A stretch of 25,002 bases of DNA from Planctomycetota bacterium (GTDB taxonomy: Bacteria > Planctomycetota > UBA1135 > UBA2386). The notes beneath the pieces were generated by a model. That model made no database searches. It worked only from the letters and a program-made list of their open reading frames with translations, and was not told the origin of the DNA. Position 1 is the first letter of the stretch. Every line of letters begins with the position of its first letter. Made by a program: the position numbers and the translations under genes. Positions 8,026 through 22,068 of the stretch are shown here, in pieces. The DNA lies in contig JAEUHU010000483.1 of NCBI GenBank assembly GCA_016793305.1, positions 1-25,002 of the forward strand. Reading direction: 5' to 3'.

Positions 8026-8802
8026 ATGACCACGCTTCGTCCGTCCGCCGCGGCGCTCCGCGCAGCGGCCGTCCTGTCGCCCCTGTTCTGCCTCGCTCCG
8101 CTCGCCGCCCAGGAAGCCCCGCTACGAGGGCCCCGCTTCGACGCGTCCGTCGGCCTCGCCTTTGGCACGTTCGAACACCGCACCGAGGCGTCTTCGCGCG
8201 ACGACCGCACCAGCGCCGCCCTGTTGCTGCTGCGCGCCGAAGCGACCACGGCCGGCGGGTTCGGCGGCGGCCTGCGTCTCGAGTCGCTGGCCAGCGACGA
8301 CGACCTGTTCGAAGGCACCGGCGCCAACGAGGTCGAGGCCGAGCAGGGCACGCTGTTCGCGCACCTGACCTACCGGCTGCAGGAAGGACGCTTCCTGATG
8401 CCGATCCGCCTCGGCTTCCTGCTCGACGACTACCAGCTCGCCGACCAGGTCACCGACCTCGAGCTCGACCACCTGTCGGCGGGCGGCTACTTCGAACTCG
8501 CGCCGTCGTTCGATCTGCTGGCGAACGACTCGCTGCGCTGGTCGCTGTTCGCGGTCGCTGGTGCTGGTGTCGCGGCGACGACGATCGACCCCGAGGGCGA
8601 CGACGAGGACTACGACGCGAGCACCGTGCGCTACGGGTTGGAGGTCGGTACGCGAGTGGCGTTCGGCCGGTTCGACGTCGGCCTGTCCGGCATCGGTCGC
8701 TGGCAGGCGATGGACGAGAGCGACCCAGAAAACGGCAACACGATCGATGGCTACCGGACGCAGTTCCTGGGGGCGATGCTGTCGTTCGGGCTCACGTTCT
8801 GA
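8026..8802 (+). CDS. Exported protein, probable outer-membrane beta-barrel
   Basis: A 258-residue protein with an N-terminal signal peptide (hydrophobic residues about 11-27, cleavage near LAA-QEA at 28). The mature part consists of alternating polar/hydrophobic strands with Gly and aromatic residues, acidic turns (for example DPEGDDEDYD) and a final strand ending in FGLTF. The C-terminal Phe is the usual signal for BAM-dependent insertion. The length would suit a barrel of 8-10 strands. No family is recognised. It is divergent from the GT39-like gene; the 167 bases between them show no promoter I can defend. Confidence 0.65.
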   Translation: MTTLRPSAAALRAAAVLSPLFCLAPLAAQEAPLRGPRFDASVGLAFGTFEHRTEASSRDDRTSAALLLLRAEATTAGGFGGGLRLESLASDDDLFEGTGANEVEAEQGTLFAHLTYRLQEGRFLMPIRLGFLLDDYQLADQVTDLELDHLSAGGYFELAPSFDLLANDSLRWSLFAVAGAGVAATTIDPEGDDEDYDASTVRYGLEVGTRVAFGRFDVGLSGIGRWQAMDESDPENGNTIDGYRTQFLGAMLSFGLTF

Positions 8803-8883
8803 GTTTCGGCGCGTCATGCGGCAGCGAGAGTCACCTGCAGCGGACCACGCATCCTTCGCTGCAAGGCTTCTTCGAGAAGCGAC

Positions 8884-9696
8884 TCACCACGCGCTCGAGA
8901 AGTAGCAGGGCATGCACAACCCGAACTTGAACTCCTCGAAGTGAGTCCAGCGGATGCACGCTGACGCGCCGCAAGACGAGCAGACTCCGGAGAACTGGTG
9001 CCCGTCTCGCAACGATGCGGCGTTGGCCGGGAGCCTCGCCGCGCCCTGAGCAGTGAAGCGGGACGCTTTCTCCCGGAGTTCCTGGCGACGATGGTCTGCA
9101 GCCAGCTGCCTCTCGTCCGCATCCCGCTCGGAAACACGCTTCAGTACGGCGGTCACCCATTCCCGAAACTCCGACTGCAGCGAGCCGGGGACGGCGACGA
9201 GGCTCTCGAACGTCGGAAGCGGCCCGAGCCGCTCCTCTACGGACCGACGATATCGCGAGAGCGCCTCCCTCGCTTCGGCGGCATTCGCACGATCCTCATC
9301 TTGCAGGTACCAGTTGTCCTCGCAAGACAAGCGCGAAGGCGCGTCGAGATCGCCCGCTTCATGCTCCAGCAGCATAGGCGCATAGGCCAACGCCTGAGCG
9401 AAGCGCAGCGGAGACTCCGCGATGACTCCGGCTCCTCCCTCGGACCCGAAGAACACGATGGGCTCACTGTCGGGCCGTTGCGGTGCCAGCCAGACGGCAA
9501 TCATGCCGCCGGAACCATCCTGGCCGAGCGAGACGAAGCTGTAATTCGGTTCGTTCCAGCCGACATCAGAGAACCAGGAGGTCCCGAGCGTCGCCATCAG
9601 TTCGTGATGAGACTGGACCACGATCTCGTAGTCGGTGAACCTCCGAATGTCGTCGGCATGCTGGAGCAACCAGCTTCGGAGCTGCTGCGCGTTCAT
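8884..9696 (-). CDS. SMI1/KNR4 (SUKH)-like protein with C-terminal zinc ribbon
   Basis: A 270-residue soluble protein. The ATG at 9696 has GGAG eight bases upstream on the reverse strand, one of the few clear Shine-Dalgarno sites in the window. The segment VGWNEPNYSFVSLGQDGSGG followed by VWLAP, then PIVFFGSEGGAGVIAESPLR, resembles SMI1/KNR4 proteins, where the sequence FGSEG sits before a helix. Members in bacteria are often immunity proteins of polymorphic toxins. Residues about 165-215 form a charged helix. The last 35 residues contain CSSC and CMPC pairs typical of a four-cysteine zinc ribbon, an unusual addition. No toxin gene is next to it. The assignment rests on motif resemblance only. 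Confidence 0.55.
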   Translation of the reverse strand: MNAQQLRSWLLQHADDIRRFTDYEIVVQSHHELMATLGTSWFSDVGWNEPNYSFVSLGQDGSGGMIAVWLAPQRPDSEPIVFFGSEGGAGVIAESPLRFAQALAYAPMLLEHEAGDLDAPSRLSCEDNWYLQDEDRANAAEAREALSRYRRSVEERLGPLPTFESLVAVPGSLQSEFREWVTAVLKRVSERDADERQLAADHRRQELREKASRFTAQGAARLPANAASLRDGHQFSGVCSSCGASACIRWTHFEEFKFGLCMPCYFSSAW

Positions 9697-9836
9697 GAAA
9701 CTCCATCAAGCGTCTGCTCGACATCGGCCGCGCAACTGCGAGCCCTACTGCGAGTTGGGCTCCCACTCTACCTTGCAGTCGGAGCGCTCGAGCGACATGC
9801 CCTCAAGGCACTCTCGCATGAGCGCAGCATCCTGCC

Positions 9837-10469
9837 TCAGCGGGCTTCGATCGTGAACGTCTTGGCCAGCAGCTCGAGCACGCCCTTCATCTCTTCACTC
9901 GGCTGGTCGAATGGCGCCGAGTCTTGCAGCATCAGGACCACCGACCCCTTGGCGCCGACGATTGGCACCGCGTAGTAGGTCAGCGCGTGACCGGCAACCT
10001 CGAAGCCGACTCGATGCGCAGCGAGATCCTTGCCACCCAGGGTCACCTTGGCCGGTGACAGCTTGCCATCGCCGCCGAACTGCTCGTTGACCGACGAGAG
10101 CACCGTCTGGGCCAGTTCGTCGGTTTCGCCCGCCTGGAACTGCTGCACGATCATCACGACGTTGCTGCCGTCGAGCGTCCAATGGCTCACGCCCTCGTCG
10201 CCCTCGTCGCCCTCGAACTCGAACCCCATGTCGGTCGGGTACTCGAACCCGATCCCGGCAGCCGCAAAACGCCGCGTCGGCCACACGCGCGCCGAGACCT
10301 TGAGTTCGCGGTCACCTGCCTTGACGACGATCTCACCCCCATCGAGCATGCGGTGGGGCACGCCGTCGACGACCACTTCGATCTGTCGCTTCGGCCCGGC
10401 AGTCTGCGGATCCTGCGAAGGCCACACCGCGAGAAGGAACAACGATAGGACGGCGAGTCTGGCTTGCAT
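9837..10469 (-). CDS. Exported protein of unknown function, possibly DcrB/PsbP-like
   Basis: A 210-residue protein from the ATG at 10469, chosen because it gives a clean signal peptide (MQARLAVLSLFLLAVWPSQD, cleavage near residue 19); the open frame continues upstream without features. The mature part has GFEYPTDMGFEFE, then VMIVQQFQAGE, YYAVPIVGAKGSVVLMLQDS and a closing helix ending in LLAKTFTIEA. This order (a 'YP' strand, an exposed sheet, then a terminal helix followed by TF) resembles DcrB/DUF1795/PsbP-fold proteins, but the match is from memory and weak. It is not obviously linked to neighbours; the 140 bases between it and the SMI1-like gene contain nothing recognisable. Confidence 0.55.
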   Translation of the reverse strand: MQARLAVLSLFLLAVWPSQDPQTAGPKRQIEVVVDGVPHRMLDGGEIVVKAGDRELKVSARVWPTRRFAAAGIGFEYPTDMGFEFEGDEGDEGVSHWTLDGSNVVMIVQQFQAGETDELAQTVLSSVNEQFGGDGKLSPAKVTLGGKDLAAHRVGFEVAGHALTYYAVPIVGAKGSVVLMLQDSAPFDQPSEEMKGVLELLAKTFTIEAR

Positions 10470-10699
10470 CGCCACACTGTCCGAGCCGATCGCATGCACC
10501 GCAACCAGCAGGCGCGCGGATCCGAGGCCGACCATGCCAACGGGTGGTTCCGCGATCCGTTCGCCCGGGTCAGCCATTCCCTGGCGATGCGCCGGCTTGT
10601 CGCCCCGAAGGGCCTGCGAAGAGTGGCCACCCATGGCGCGCCAGATCCTCGCCACGGCACCGCCACTTGGCCTGCCACCGCGTTACACCTACGCGGCCC

Positions 10700-11914
10700 A
10701 TGCTGCACGTCGCCCTCGTCGCCCCGTTCTTCAGCGAGGTCATGCGCCACTGCGTGCGCTGCTTCGCCGACCTGCCCGGCCAGAAGCTCGGCCTGCTGAC
10801 GCAGGAACCGGACAAGGTGCCGGCAGACCTGCGCCCGCGGCTCGACGCGATCGAACGGATCGGCGACCCGGCCCACGCGCCGAACCTGGTCGAGGGTGGC
10901 AAGCGGCTGCAGGCGCGCTGGGGCCGCATCGACCGCTTCGAGGGCTACCTCGAGATGCTGCAGGTGCCGATCGCCGAAGCGCGCGACGCGCTCGGCGTCG
11001 CCGGCACCAGCGCCGAGGTGGCGCGCAACTGCCGCGACAAGAACCGCATGAAGGCCGTCCTGCAGAAGGCCGGTCTGCCGGTGGCCAGGCAGGCGCTGGT
11101 GCACGGCGAAGCGGACGCGCGCGCGTTCGTGCAGCAGGTCGGCTACCCGATCGTGCTGAAGCCGCTGGCCGGGTTCGGCGCACGCAACACCCAGCGCGTC
11201 ACCGACGACGCGTCGCTGCAGAAGGCGCTCGCAGCACTGCGGCCGAGCGCCCAGCAGCCGGCCCAGGCGGAGGAGTTCGTGCAGGGCGAGGAGCACACCT
11301 TCGAAGCCGTGACGATCGGCGGCAAGGTCGTCTGGTACTCGTCGACCAGCTACGTGCCGACGCCGCTGCAGGTGCTGGAGAACGCGTGGATGCAGTACGC
11401 GGTGATCCTGCCGCGCGAACAGCATCCTCCGCACGTGCAGAAGTTCGCCCCGATCCAGCAGCAGGCCCTGCAGACCCTCGGCGTGAAGCACGGCATCTCG
11501 CACATGGAGTGGTTCGAGCGCAAGGACGGCTCGGCGGTGATCAGCGAGGTCGGGGCGAGACCACCCGGCGCCAACATCATGCCGCTGCTGAAGGCGGCGC
11601 ACGGCGCCGACCCGTGGGCCGCGTGGGCCAGGCTGATGGTGCACGGCACCTGGGAGTTCCCCGAACGGCGTTTCGGTGCCGGCACCGTGTTCCTGCGCGC
11701 CAAGGGCGGCGGCGAACGAGTGCGCGCGGTGCACGGCGTCGAGGCGATGCGGCAGAAGCTCGGCCAGAGCCTGGTCGAGATGAAGATGCCCGAGCCCGGC
11801 CAGCCGCGTTCCAGCCACTACGAAGGCGACGGCTTCGTGATCGTCCGGCATGCCGAGACGAAGGGCGTCGTGCAGGCGCTGCGCACGGTGCTGGACACGG
11901 TGCGCATCGACTGA
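10700..11914 (+). CDS. ATP-grasp ligase
   Basis: A 404-residue protein from the ATG at 10700 (MLHVALVAPFFSEVMRHCVR). The order of elements is that of ATP-grasp enzymes: an N-terminal Rossmann-like substrate domain (1-110); DKNRMKAVLQKAGLPVARQA (preATP hinge); YPIVLKPLAGFGARNTQRV (ATP-binding lysine and flexible loop); AEEFVQGEEHTFEAV; and MEWFERKDGSAVISEVGARP with the metal-binding Glu followed by GARPPGANI. Such ligases activate a carboxylate as acyl phosphate and join it to an amine or thiol. The substrate is unknown. It is convergent with the acyl ligase, with 15 bases between stops. It may belong to the biosynthetic locus, for example to conjugate its product with an amino acid, or may be independent. 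Confidence 0.85.
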   Translation: MLHVALVAPFFSEVMRHCVRCFADLPGQKLGLLTQEPDKVPADLRPRLDAIERIGDPAHAPNLVEGGKRLQARWGRIDRFEGYLEMLQVPIAEARDALGVAGTSAEVARNCRDKNRMKAVLQKAGLPVARQALVHGEADARAFVQQVGYPIVLKPLAGFGARNTQRVTDDASLQKALAALRPSAQQPAQAEEFVQGEEHTFEAVTIGGKVVWYSSTSYVPTPLQVLENAWMQYAVILPREQHPPHVQKFAPIQQQALQTLGVKHGISHMEWFERKDGSAVISEVGARPPGANIMPLLKAAHGADPWAAWARLMVHGTWEFPERRFGAGTVFLRAKGGGERVRAVHGVEAMRQKLGQSLVEMKMPEPGQPRSSHYEGDGFVIVRHAETKGVVQALRTVLDTVRID

Positions 11915-11929
11915 CGCGGGCCGACGAGC

Positions 11930-13492
11930 TCAGTTCACGCCGCGCGTGCGCCCCGCCCAGTACGGCTCTCGCAGCACGTGCTTCTGGATCTTGCCGCTCG
12001 GCGTGCGCGGGAGCGACTCCACGAACTCGACCGAACGCGGCACCTTGAACTCGGCGATCCGCCGGCGCGTCGCGGCCAGCAACTCGGCCGGGGTCACCGC
12101 CGAGCCCTTCCGCAACACGACGATCGCCTTGAGCACCTCGCCCCAGCGATCGTCCGGGACCCCGATCACCGCGGCCTCGGCCACCGCGGGATGCGCGCAC
12201 AACACGCTCTCGACCTCGGCGGGATACACGTTCTCGCCGGCGGTGCAGACCATGTCCTTCAGCCGATCGCAGACGTGCAGGTACCCTTCCTCGTCGAGGA
12301 ACCCAGCGTCGCCCGTGTGCACGAAGCCGTCGCGCAAGGTCGCCGCGGTCGCGTCCGGACGTTTCCAGTAGCCCAGCATGTTGGCGGGCGAGCGGAGGCA
12401 GATCTCGCCGACCTCGCGCGCCGGCAGCGAGTTGCCGTCCGGGCCGACGATCTTCACGCGCACGCCCGGATAGGGCCGGCCCGCGGCCTCGAGCAGTTCG
12501 GGACGCAGGTGGTCCTCGGGGCGCAGGCACACCGCCGTGTTGCCCGTCTCGGTGAGCCCGTAGATCTGCGCGAAGCCGCAGCCGAACGTGCGCATCGCGG
12601 CCTCGAGGTTCGGCCGCGGGATCGGCGAACCGCCGTAGACGATCGTCTGCAGACTCGAGAAGTCCGCCTGCCTGCAATCGGGCTCGGCCATGCACAGCTG
12701 CAGCATCGCCGGCACCATGCAGGCCTTCGTCACGCGGTGCCGCTGCAGGAGCTCGAGCGCACGCCAGCCGACGAAGGTCGGCAGCACCACGTTGGCGGCG
12801 CCGAACGAGAAGCCCGTCATCGCCCACCACATCCCGCCGATGTGGAAACTCGGGATCCCCAGCAGGCTCACGTCGGCCGACGACCAGCCGATCCAACGGT
12901 CGCCGGCCGCGCGCAGGCTCGCGACCACCGCGACGAACGACCGGTGCGGCAGCATCACGCCCTTCGGCTTGCCGGTCGTGCCGCTGGTGTACATCTGCAC
13001 GGCGACGTCCTCGGGCGCCACGTCGGCGACCAGCGGTCGCGCGGGCGCCTTCGCGACGAGCTCGGCGAACGGCACGAACGGCCCATCGCCACCCCGCAGC
13101 GCCACGACCGTGTGCAACGCCTTGCAGGCGGCCTGCAGCGCGGTCGCCTTGGCGGTGAACTCGGGGCCGACGAACAGGACCTCCACGCCGGCGTCGTCGA
13201 CCTGGAACGCGAGTTCGCCCTCCGTCAGTCGCCAGTTGAGCCCGACCACCACGGCACCGAGACGCACGATGCCGAACACCACGGCGAACAGGCGCGCGCT
13301 GTCGTGGTCGAGGATGGCGATGCGCGAGCCCTTCTTCACCCCGGCCCGAAGGAGGCCTTGCGCCGTTCGCTCGGCCAACGCGTCCAGCTCGCCATAGGTC
13401 GTGCGTTCGTCGCCGTCGATCAGCGCCGTCGCCTCGGGGCGCACCTCGACCTGCGCGGCGAGGATCCTCGGCATCGTGTCGGGCCAGGACAT
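11930..13492 (-). CDS. Acyl-AMP/acyl-ACP ligase (ANL superfamily, FadD/ScoC-like)
   Basis: A 520-residue AMP-forming ligase. It has the P-loop YTSGTTGKPKG (168-178), the adenine-binding YGLTE (311-315), HTGD (392-395), the hinge region around DRLKDMV (409-415) and the C-terminal catalytic lysine in PSGKIQKH (Lys501). It therefore looks fully active and adenylates a carboxylic acid before transfer to a thiol, CoA or the phosphopantetheine of an ACP. By sequence alone it would be called a medium- or long-chain fatty acyl-CoA ligase. Its position, divergent to an oxygenase-FcoT-ACP set, points to the role of ScoC or FadD10, which load the acyl chain of isonitrile lipopeptides on a dedicated ACP. 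Acyl chain length cannot be read from the sequence. Confidence 0.88.
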   Translation of the reverse strand: MSWPDTMPRILAAQVEVRPEATALIDGDERTTYGELDALAERTAQGLLRAGVKKGSRIAILDHDSARLFAVVFGIVRLGAVVVGLNWRLTEGELAFQVDDAGVEVLFVGPEFTAKATALQAACKALHTVVALRGGDGPFVPFAELVAKAPARPLVADVAPEDVAVQMYTSGTTGKPKGVMLPHRSFVAVVASLRAAGDRWIGWSSADVSLLGIPSFHIGGMWWAMTGFSFGAANVVLPTFVGWRALELLQRHRVTKACMVPAMLQLCMAEPDCRQADFSSLQTIVYGGSPIPRPNLEAAMRTFGCGFAQIYGLTETGNTAVCLRPEDHLRPELLEAAGRPYPGVRVKIVGPDGNSLPAREVGEICLRSPANMLGYWKRPDATAATLRDGFVHTGDAGFLDEEGYLHVCDRLKDMVCTAGENVYPAEVESVLCAHPAVAEAAVIGVPDDRWGEVLKAIVVLRKGSAVTPAELLAATRRRIAEFKVPRSVEFVESLPRTPSGKIQKHVLREPYWAGRTRGVN

Positions 13493-13663
13493 GCGCGCAG
13501 GAGAGCTCGCCGCCGCCGTCCTCGCAACCCGGACCCGGTAACTCGCGGCACGTGCCTTGCTATCTCCAGATCACGGCGACGTCTCGCGCCTCGCCGCCGT
13601 GCTCCTCTCTCCGCGCTGTCGAGTCGCCGACGCCCGCCGTCGGACGACCGCCTCCTGCGAACC
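13493..13663. promoter_or_regulatory. Divergent intergenic region controlling the ligase and the oxygenase operon
   Basis: This 171-base gap separates the divergent ligase and oxygenase starts and must hold the promoters of both. I see no convincing -35/-10 pair and no Shine-Dalgarno before the ATG at 13664. CCGACG (13627-13632) and CGTCGG (13638-13643) form a 6-bp hairpin about 20 bases before that ATG and could act as an operator half-site pair or RNA hairpin. Divergence supports co-regulation of the two units, but no regulator gene is in the cluster. Confidence 0.4.
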
Positions 13664-14545
13664 ATGAAGCTCGCCCCTCGTGCCGCGCTCGGTGCCGATG
13701 TCACCGACCTGGACCTCCGTCGGGTCACCGCGCGACAGGTCCAGGACCTGAAGGCCGCCGTCTACGAGCACAAGCTGCTCGTCTTCCACGGCGTCGACCT
13801 CGACGACCGGGAATACGTCGCCATGGCGCGCCGGTTCGGCGTGCCGCAGCGCTACTTCCAGTCGCACTACCACCATCCCGACTTCCCCGAGATCTTCGTC
13901 AGCAACAACGTGCCGATCGACGGCAAGCGGGTCGGGGTCGCCGGCACGGGCCGCATGTGGCACTCGGACTACCAGTTCTTCGCCGAGCCGCTGCCGCTGA
14001 CCTTCGTCATGCCCAAGATCGTGCCGCCGGGGGGCACACGCGGGACCACGTTCGTCGACATGGTCGAGGCGCTGCGCACGCTGCCGCCGGCGCTGTACTC
14101 CGCGGTGCTCGGCGCGCGGTGCTTCCAGGACGCGGTCCTCTACTACAAGGTGCAGCCCCACGACGTCGATCGCGGCATCGGCGAGCTGATGGAGGAGTTC
14201 CACCGCCAGGCGCCGGGCGCCGTGCACCCTGCCGTCGTGCGCCATCCCGTCCTCGACCGGACGGCGCTGTACGTGTCGAGCGGGTTCACGCTGCGCGTCG
14301 AGGGCATGGGCCAGGAAGAGGGGCGAGCGCTGCTGCAGGCACTGTTCGCGGAGGTCGAACGACCCGACCGCGTACGCACCGTGCCCTGGGCGCCCGGCCT
14401 GCTCCTGCTGTGGGACAACCGCCAGCTGATCCACCGCGCCAACGGCCAGCTGCACGGCGAGCCGAGCCGTTCGTATCGCATCGGCGTCTACGACGGACTG
14501 CCCTTCTACCCAGGCCTGCCGGTGACGGGCGAGAAGCAGCCATGA
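13664..14545 (+). CDS. TauD/TfdA-like Fe(II)/2-oxoglutarate oxygenase, ScoE/Rv0097-type, probable isonitrile-forming enzyme
   Basis: A 293-residue enzyme from the ATG at 13664. The iron triad is visible as His100 and Asp102 in MWHSDYQF and His257 in WDNRQLIHR, followed by Arg269/Arg272 in RSYRIGV for the 2-oxoglutarate carboxylate. YYKVQPHD (Lys162) matches the region that in ScoE carries a lysine for the second carboxylate of the substrate. ScoE oxidises an N-carboxymethyl-3-amino acid, losing CO2, to give a beta-isocyano acid. The best reason for that role here is the neighbour: the stop overlaps the start of an FcoT-like gene (ATGA at 14542), as expected for the oxygenase-thioesterase pair of isonitrile clusters. 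Other TauD family members hydroxylate taurine or aryloxyacids, so the isonitrile role is a well-supported inference. Confidence 0.82.
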   Translation: MKLAPRAALGADVTDLDLRRVTARQVQDLKAAVYEHKLLVFHGVDLDDREYVAMARRFGVPQRYFQSHYHHPDFPEIFVSNNVPIDGKRVGVAGTGRMWHSDYQFFAEPLPLTFVMPKIVPPGGTRGTTFVDMVEALRTLPPALYSAVLGARCFQDAVLYYKVQPHDVDRGIGELMEEFHRQAPGAVHPAVVRHPVLDRTALYVSSGFTLRVEGMGQEEGRALLQALFAEVERPDRVRTVPWAPGLLLLWDNRQLIHRANGQLHGEPSRSYRIGVYDGLPFYPGLPVTGEKQP

Positions 14546-15101
14546 GTGCCGTGCCCGACTCCGAGCCCGGCGGGCGGCCGGTCGCCGAACCGCTGCTCCA
14601 GCGGGTGCTGCAGCCGTACCGACCGGAAGCGCGGTACGTGCACAGCGCCGTGCTGGCCGAACTCGGCAACGGTGCCACGCCGCGCCTCGCCGACCCGAGC
14701 TCGTGGATCCGGCTGGAGGGCACCTGTGGCTTCGCCGAGCCCTGCTACATCGAGGCCACGGGCCACCTCAACGCCGTCGAGGTCAACATCACCTACAACC
14801 AGATGCTGTACCTCGCGATGGCGGAGACGGTGCGCCTCTGCCTCCTCCCCGAGCTGCGGCACTGGACGTTGGAGGACTTCTTCCGCGCGCAGCTGCCGGA
14901 CGTGCTGATCGCCACCTACCACGCGAACTTCCGCCGCCCGATGCAGTCGCGTCACTACCGGACGTGGTTCTCGTTCGTCGACGTGGAGGCGAAGCCGCAC
15001 CGCGACCTCCTGCTGCTGCACACACGGGCCGGGTGCAGCGGCCCGGGCGACGGCGAGTGCTCGATCGACGCGACCATCGCACTCGTCCACTGGCGCCCGT
15101 C

Positions 15102-15105
<4 letters not shown>
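14542..15105 (+). CDS. fcoT: FcoT-like hotdog thioesterase (ScoD/Rv0098 type)
   Basis: A 187-residue protein. Its start PVAEPLLQRVLQPYRPEARYV and the core CYIEATGHLNAVEVNITYNQ (68-87) line up with M. tuberculosis FcoT, which I recall reading PIAEELLARVLEPY and YIRSTGHFNAVELILCFNQ. FcoT/ScoD is a single-hotdog protein; in isonitrile lipopeptide pathways it catalyses Michael addition of glycine to an enoyl chain on the ACP and then hydrolysis, giving the substrate of the iron oxygenase. The family is small and nearly confined to such clusters, so this gene is the strongest marker of the pathway. It overlaps both neighbours by ATGA (14542 and 15102), which suggests coordinated production. Confidence 0.88.
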
Positions 15106-20833
<5,728 letters not shown>

Positions 20834-20837
<4 letters not shown>

Positions 20838-21862
20838 CGACTCCGTCCGACGACGCGGACCCGGTCGTGATCCGCAGCATCGAGCCCGGCGACGAAGCCG
20901 CGGTGCTGGCCTGCCACAACCGCGTGTTCGCGTCGGGCCCGCACGGCAGAGCTGCGCGCTCGCCGCTGCACTGGCGCTGGAAGTTCCTCGAGAATCCCAC
21001 GCGACGCATGCAGCAGATGCTGGCGGTGCATCGCGACGAAGGCGTGGTCGGCGTCTACGCCGCGGTGCCGGTGGCGATCACCCTCGGCGGTCGACGCACG
21101 TTCGCGGCGCAGGCCGTGGACCACTGCGTGCGCACGGAGTGGCTGCGCCACGGCGGCGAACCGGGCCTGTTCGCTCGCCTGGGGCAGGCCTTCCTCGAGC
21201 GCTGGCTCGGCACGGGAGAGGACCAGGCCCCGCTGGTCTACGGACTGCCCGGCGCCGGCTGGCGCAGCGGCGCCCGCCACCTCGGCTGGCAGATCGCGCG
21301 CGACTGGGACGTGACGTTCCGCGAACTGCCCCCTGGCACGGCGGCGCGTGCCGTTCCGTCGGCGCTGGTCGTGGGCACGGTCGGTCGCTTCGGCACCGAC
21401 GTCGATCGGCTCTTCGACCGGCTCGAACCGGGCCTCGGCGTCGCCACCGTTCGCGACCATCGCTACCTGAACTGGCGCTACGCCGACCACTGCGAACACC
21501 GCTACGTGCTCTACGAGTGCCGCGAGCGCGCCAGTGGCACCCTGCGCGCCGTGGCGGTGTACGGCGTCGGCAACCTGCTGCGGCCCCACACGAGCTACGT
21601 GGTCGACTGGCTCGTCGGGCCGGACGACGGCGACGCGATGGCCGCCTTGCTCGCCGCGGCGGAGGCCCGGGCGATGGAGGACGGCACCGGCATGGTGTGC
21701 AGCGTCTGGAACCACATGGACCCGCGCTTCCTGCGCATGCAGGAACACGGCTACCGCGTGCGCGGGACGCCCTGGTTCCTGGCGATCGCGTCGGCGGTGC
21801 ACGACACGCCGTACTTCCGCGATCGCTGGTTCTTCACGCTCGGCGACAGCGACCTCGTGTGA
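20834..21862 (+). CDS. GNAT-superfamily N-acyltransferase-like protein, probable chain-release or tailoring enzyme
   Basis: A 342-residue protein whose ATG overlaps the PKS stop. It opens with VVIRSIEPGDEAAVLACHNR, the first strand and helix of a GNAT fold, then PLHWRWKFLENP and MLAVHRDEGVVGVYAAVPV (central strands). A second copy of the fold appears to follow, with HRYLNWRYADHCEHRYVLYE (about 209-228) and a C-terminal part ending in MVCSVWNHMDPRFLRMQEHG, where 'helix then HGY' is typical for acetyltransferase ends. Tandem GNAT proteins with an NWRY motif occur beside polyketide and surface-polysaccharide genes. Because the PKS lacks a release domain, transfer of its acyl chain to an amine is an attractive role, but this is inference. 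Acyl donor and acceptor are unknown. Confidence 0.75.
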
Positions 21863-21864
21863 GC

Positions 21865-21898
21865 GGCGGCCGTTCGGCCGCCCGGCCGGCCGGGCGGC
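21865..21898 (+). terminator. Overlapping GC-rich hairpins after the biosynthetic operon
   Basis: Directly after the stop at 21862, GGCGGCCG (21865-21872) and CGGCCGCC (21875-21882) form an 8-bp stem with a 2-base loop. Overlapping it, 21877-21898 is a perfect 22-base palindrome centred between 21887 and 21888. The two structures compete for 21877-21882. No T-tract follows. The position suggests a transcription end that separates the operon from the NAD genes. Confidence 0.45.
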
Positions 21899-22034
21899 GC
21901 GGTGGCGCGACGACCCGCCCTCGGGCGTCTCCGGGTCGGCCGCCGCGGATTCCCCCGCCCCGGCCGCCACACCGGCACCCCGCTCCGGCTGACGAGCACC
22001 GTGCCACGCCGCCGGGCGGACCACGTTCCTCCGC

Positions 22035-22068
22035 TTGCTTATCTGTGGTCTGCATATATGCTATCTGC
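22035..22068 (+). promoter_or_regulatory. Promoter and likely NrtR operator of the NAD-salvage operon, apparently leaderless
   Basis: This is a rare AT-rich patch in a GC-rich window. TTGCTT (22035-22040) can serve as -35 and TATGCT (22057-22062) as -10 with a 16-base spacer. A start 7 bases downstream would fall at the ATG itself (22069), so the message would be leaderless; no Shine-Dalgarno is present. A perfect palindrome GCATATATGC (22052-22061) overlaps the -10, and TCTGCAT occurs twice, 15 bases apart (22049 and 22064). A palindrome across the -10 of the regulator's own gene is what autoregulation by NrtR would need. Confidence 0.6.

Noticed and set aside
5690..8029. Plus-strand open frame of 779 codons opposite the GT39-like gene
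   Set aside because: Its composition (Arg, Gln, His, Asp repeats without hydrophobic core) is that of an antisense frame; the minus strand gives a coherent multi-pass membrane protein with a catalytic-loop motif.
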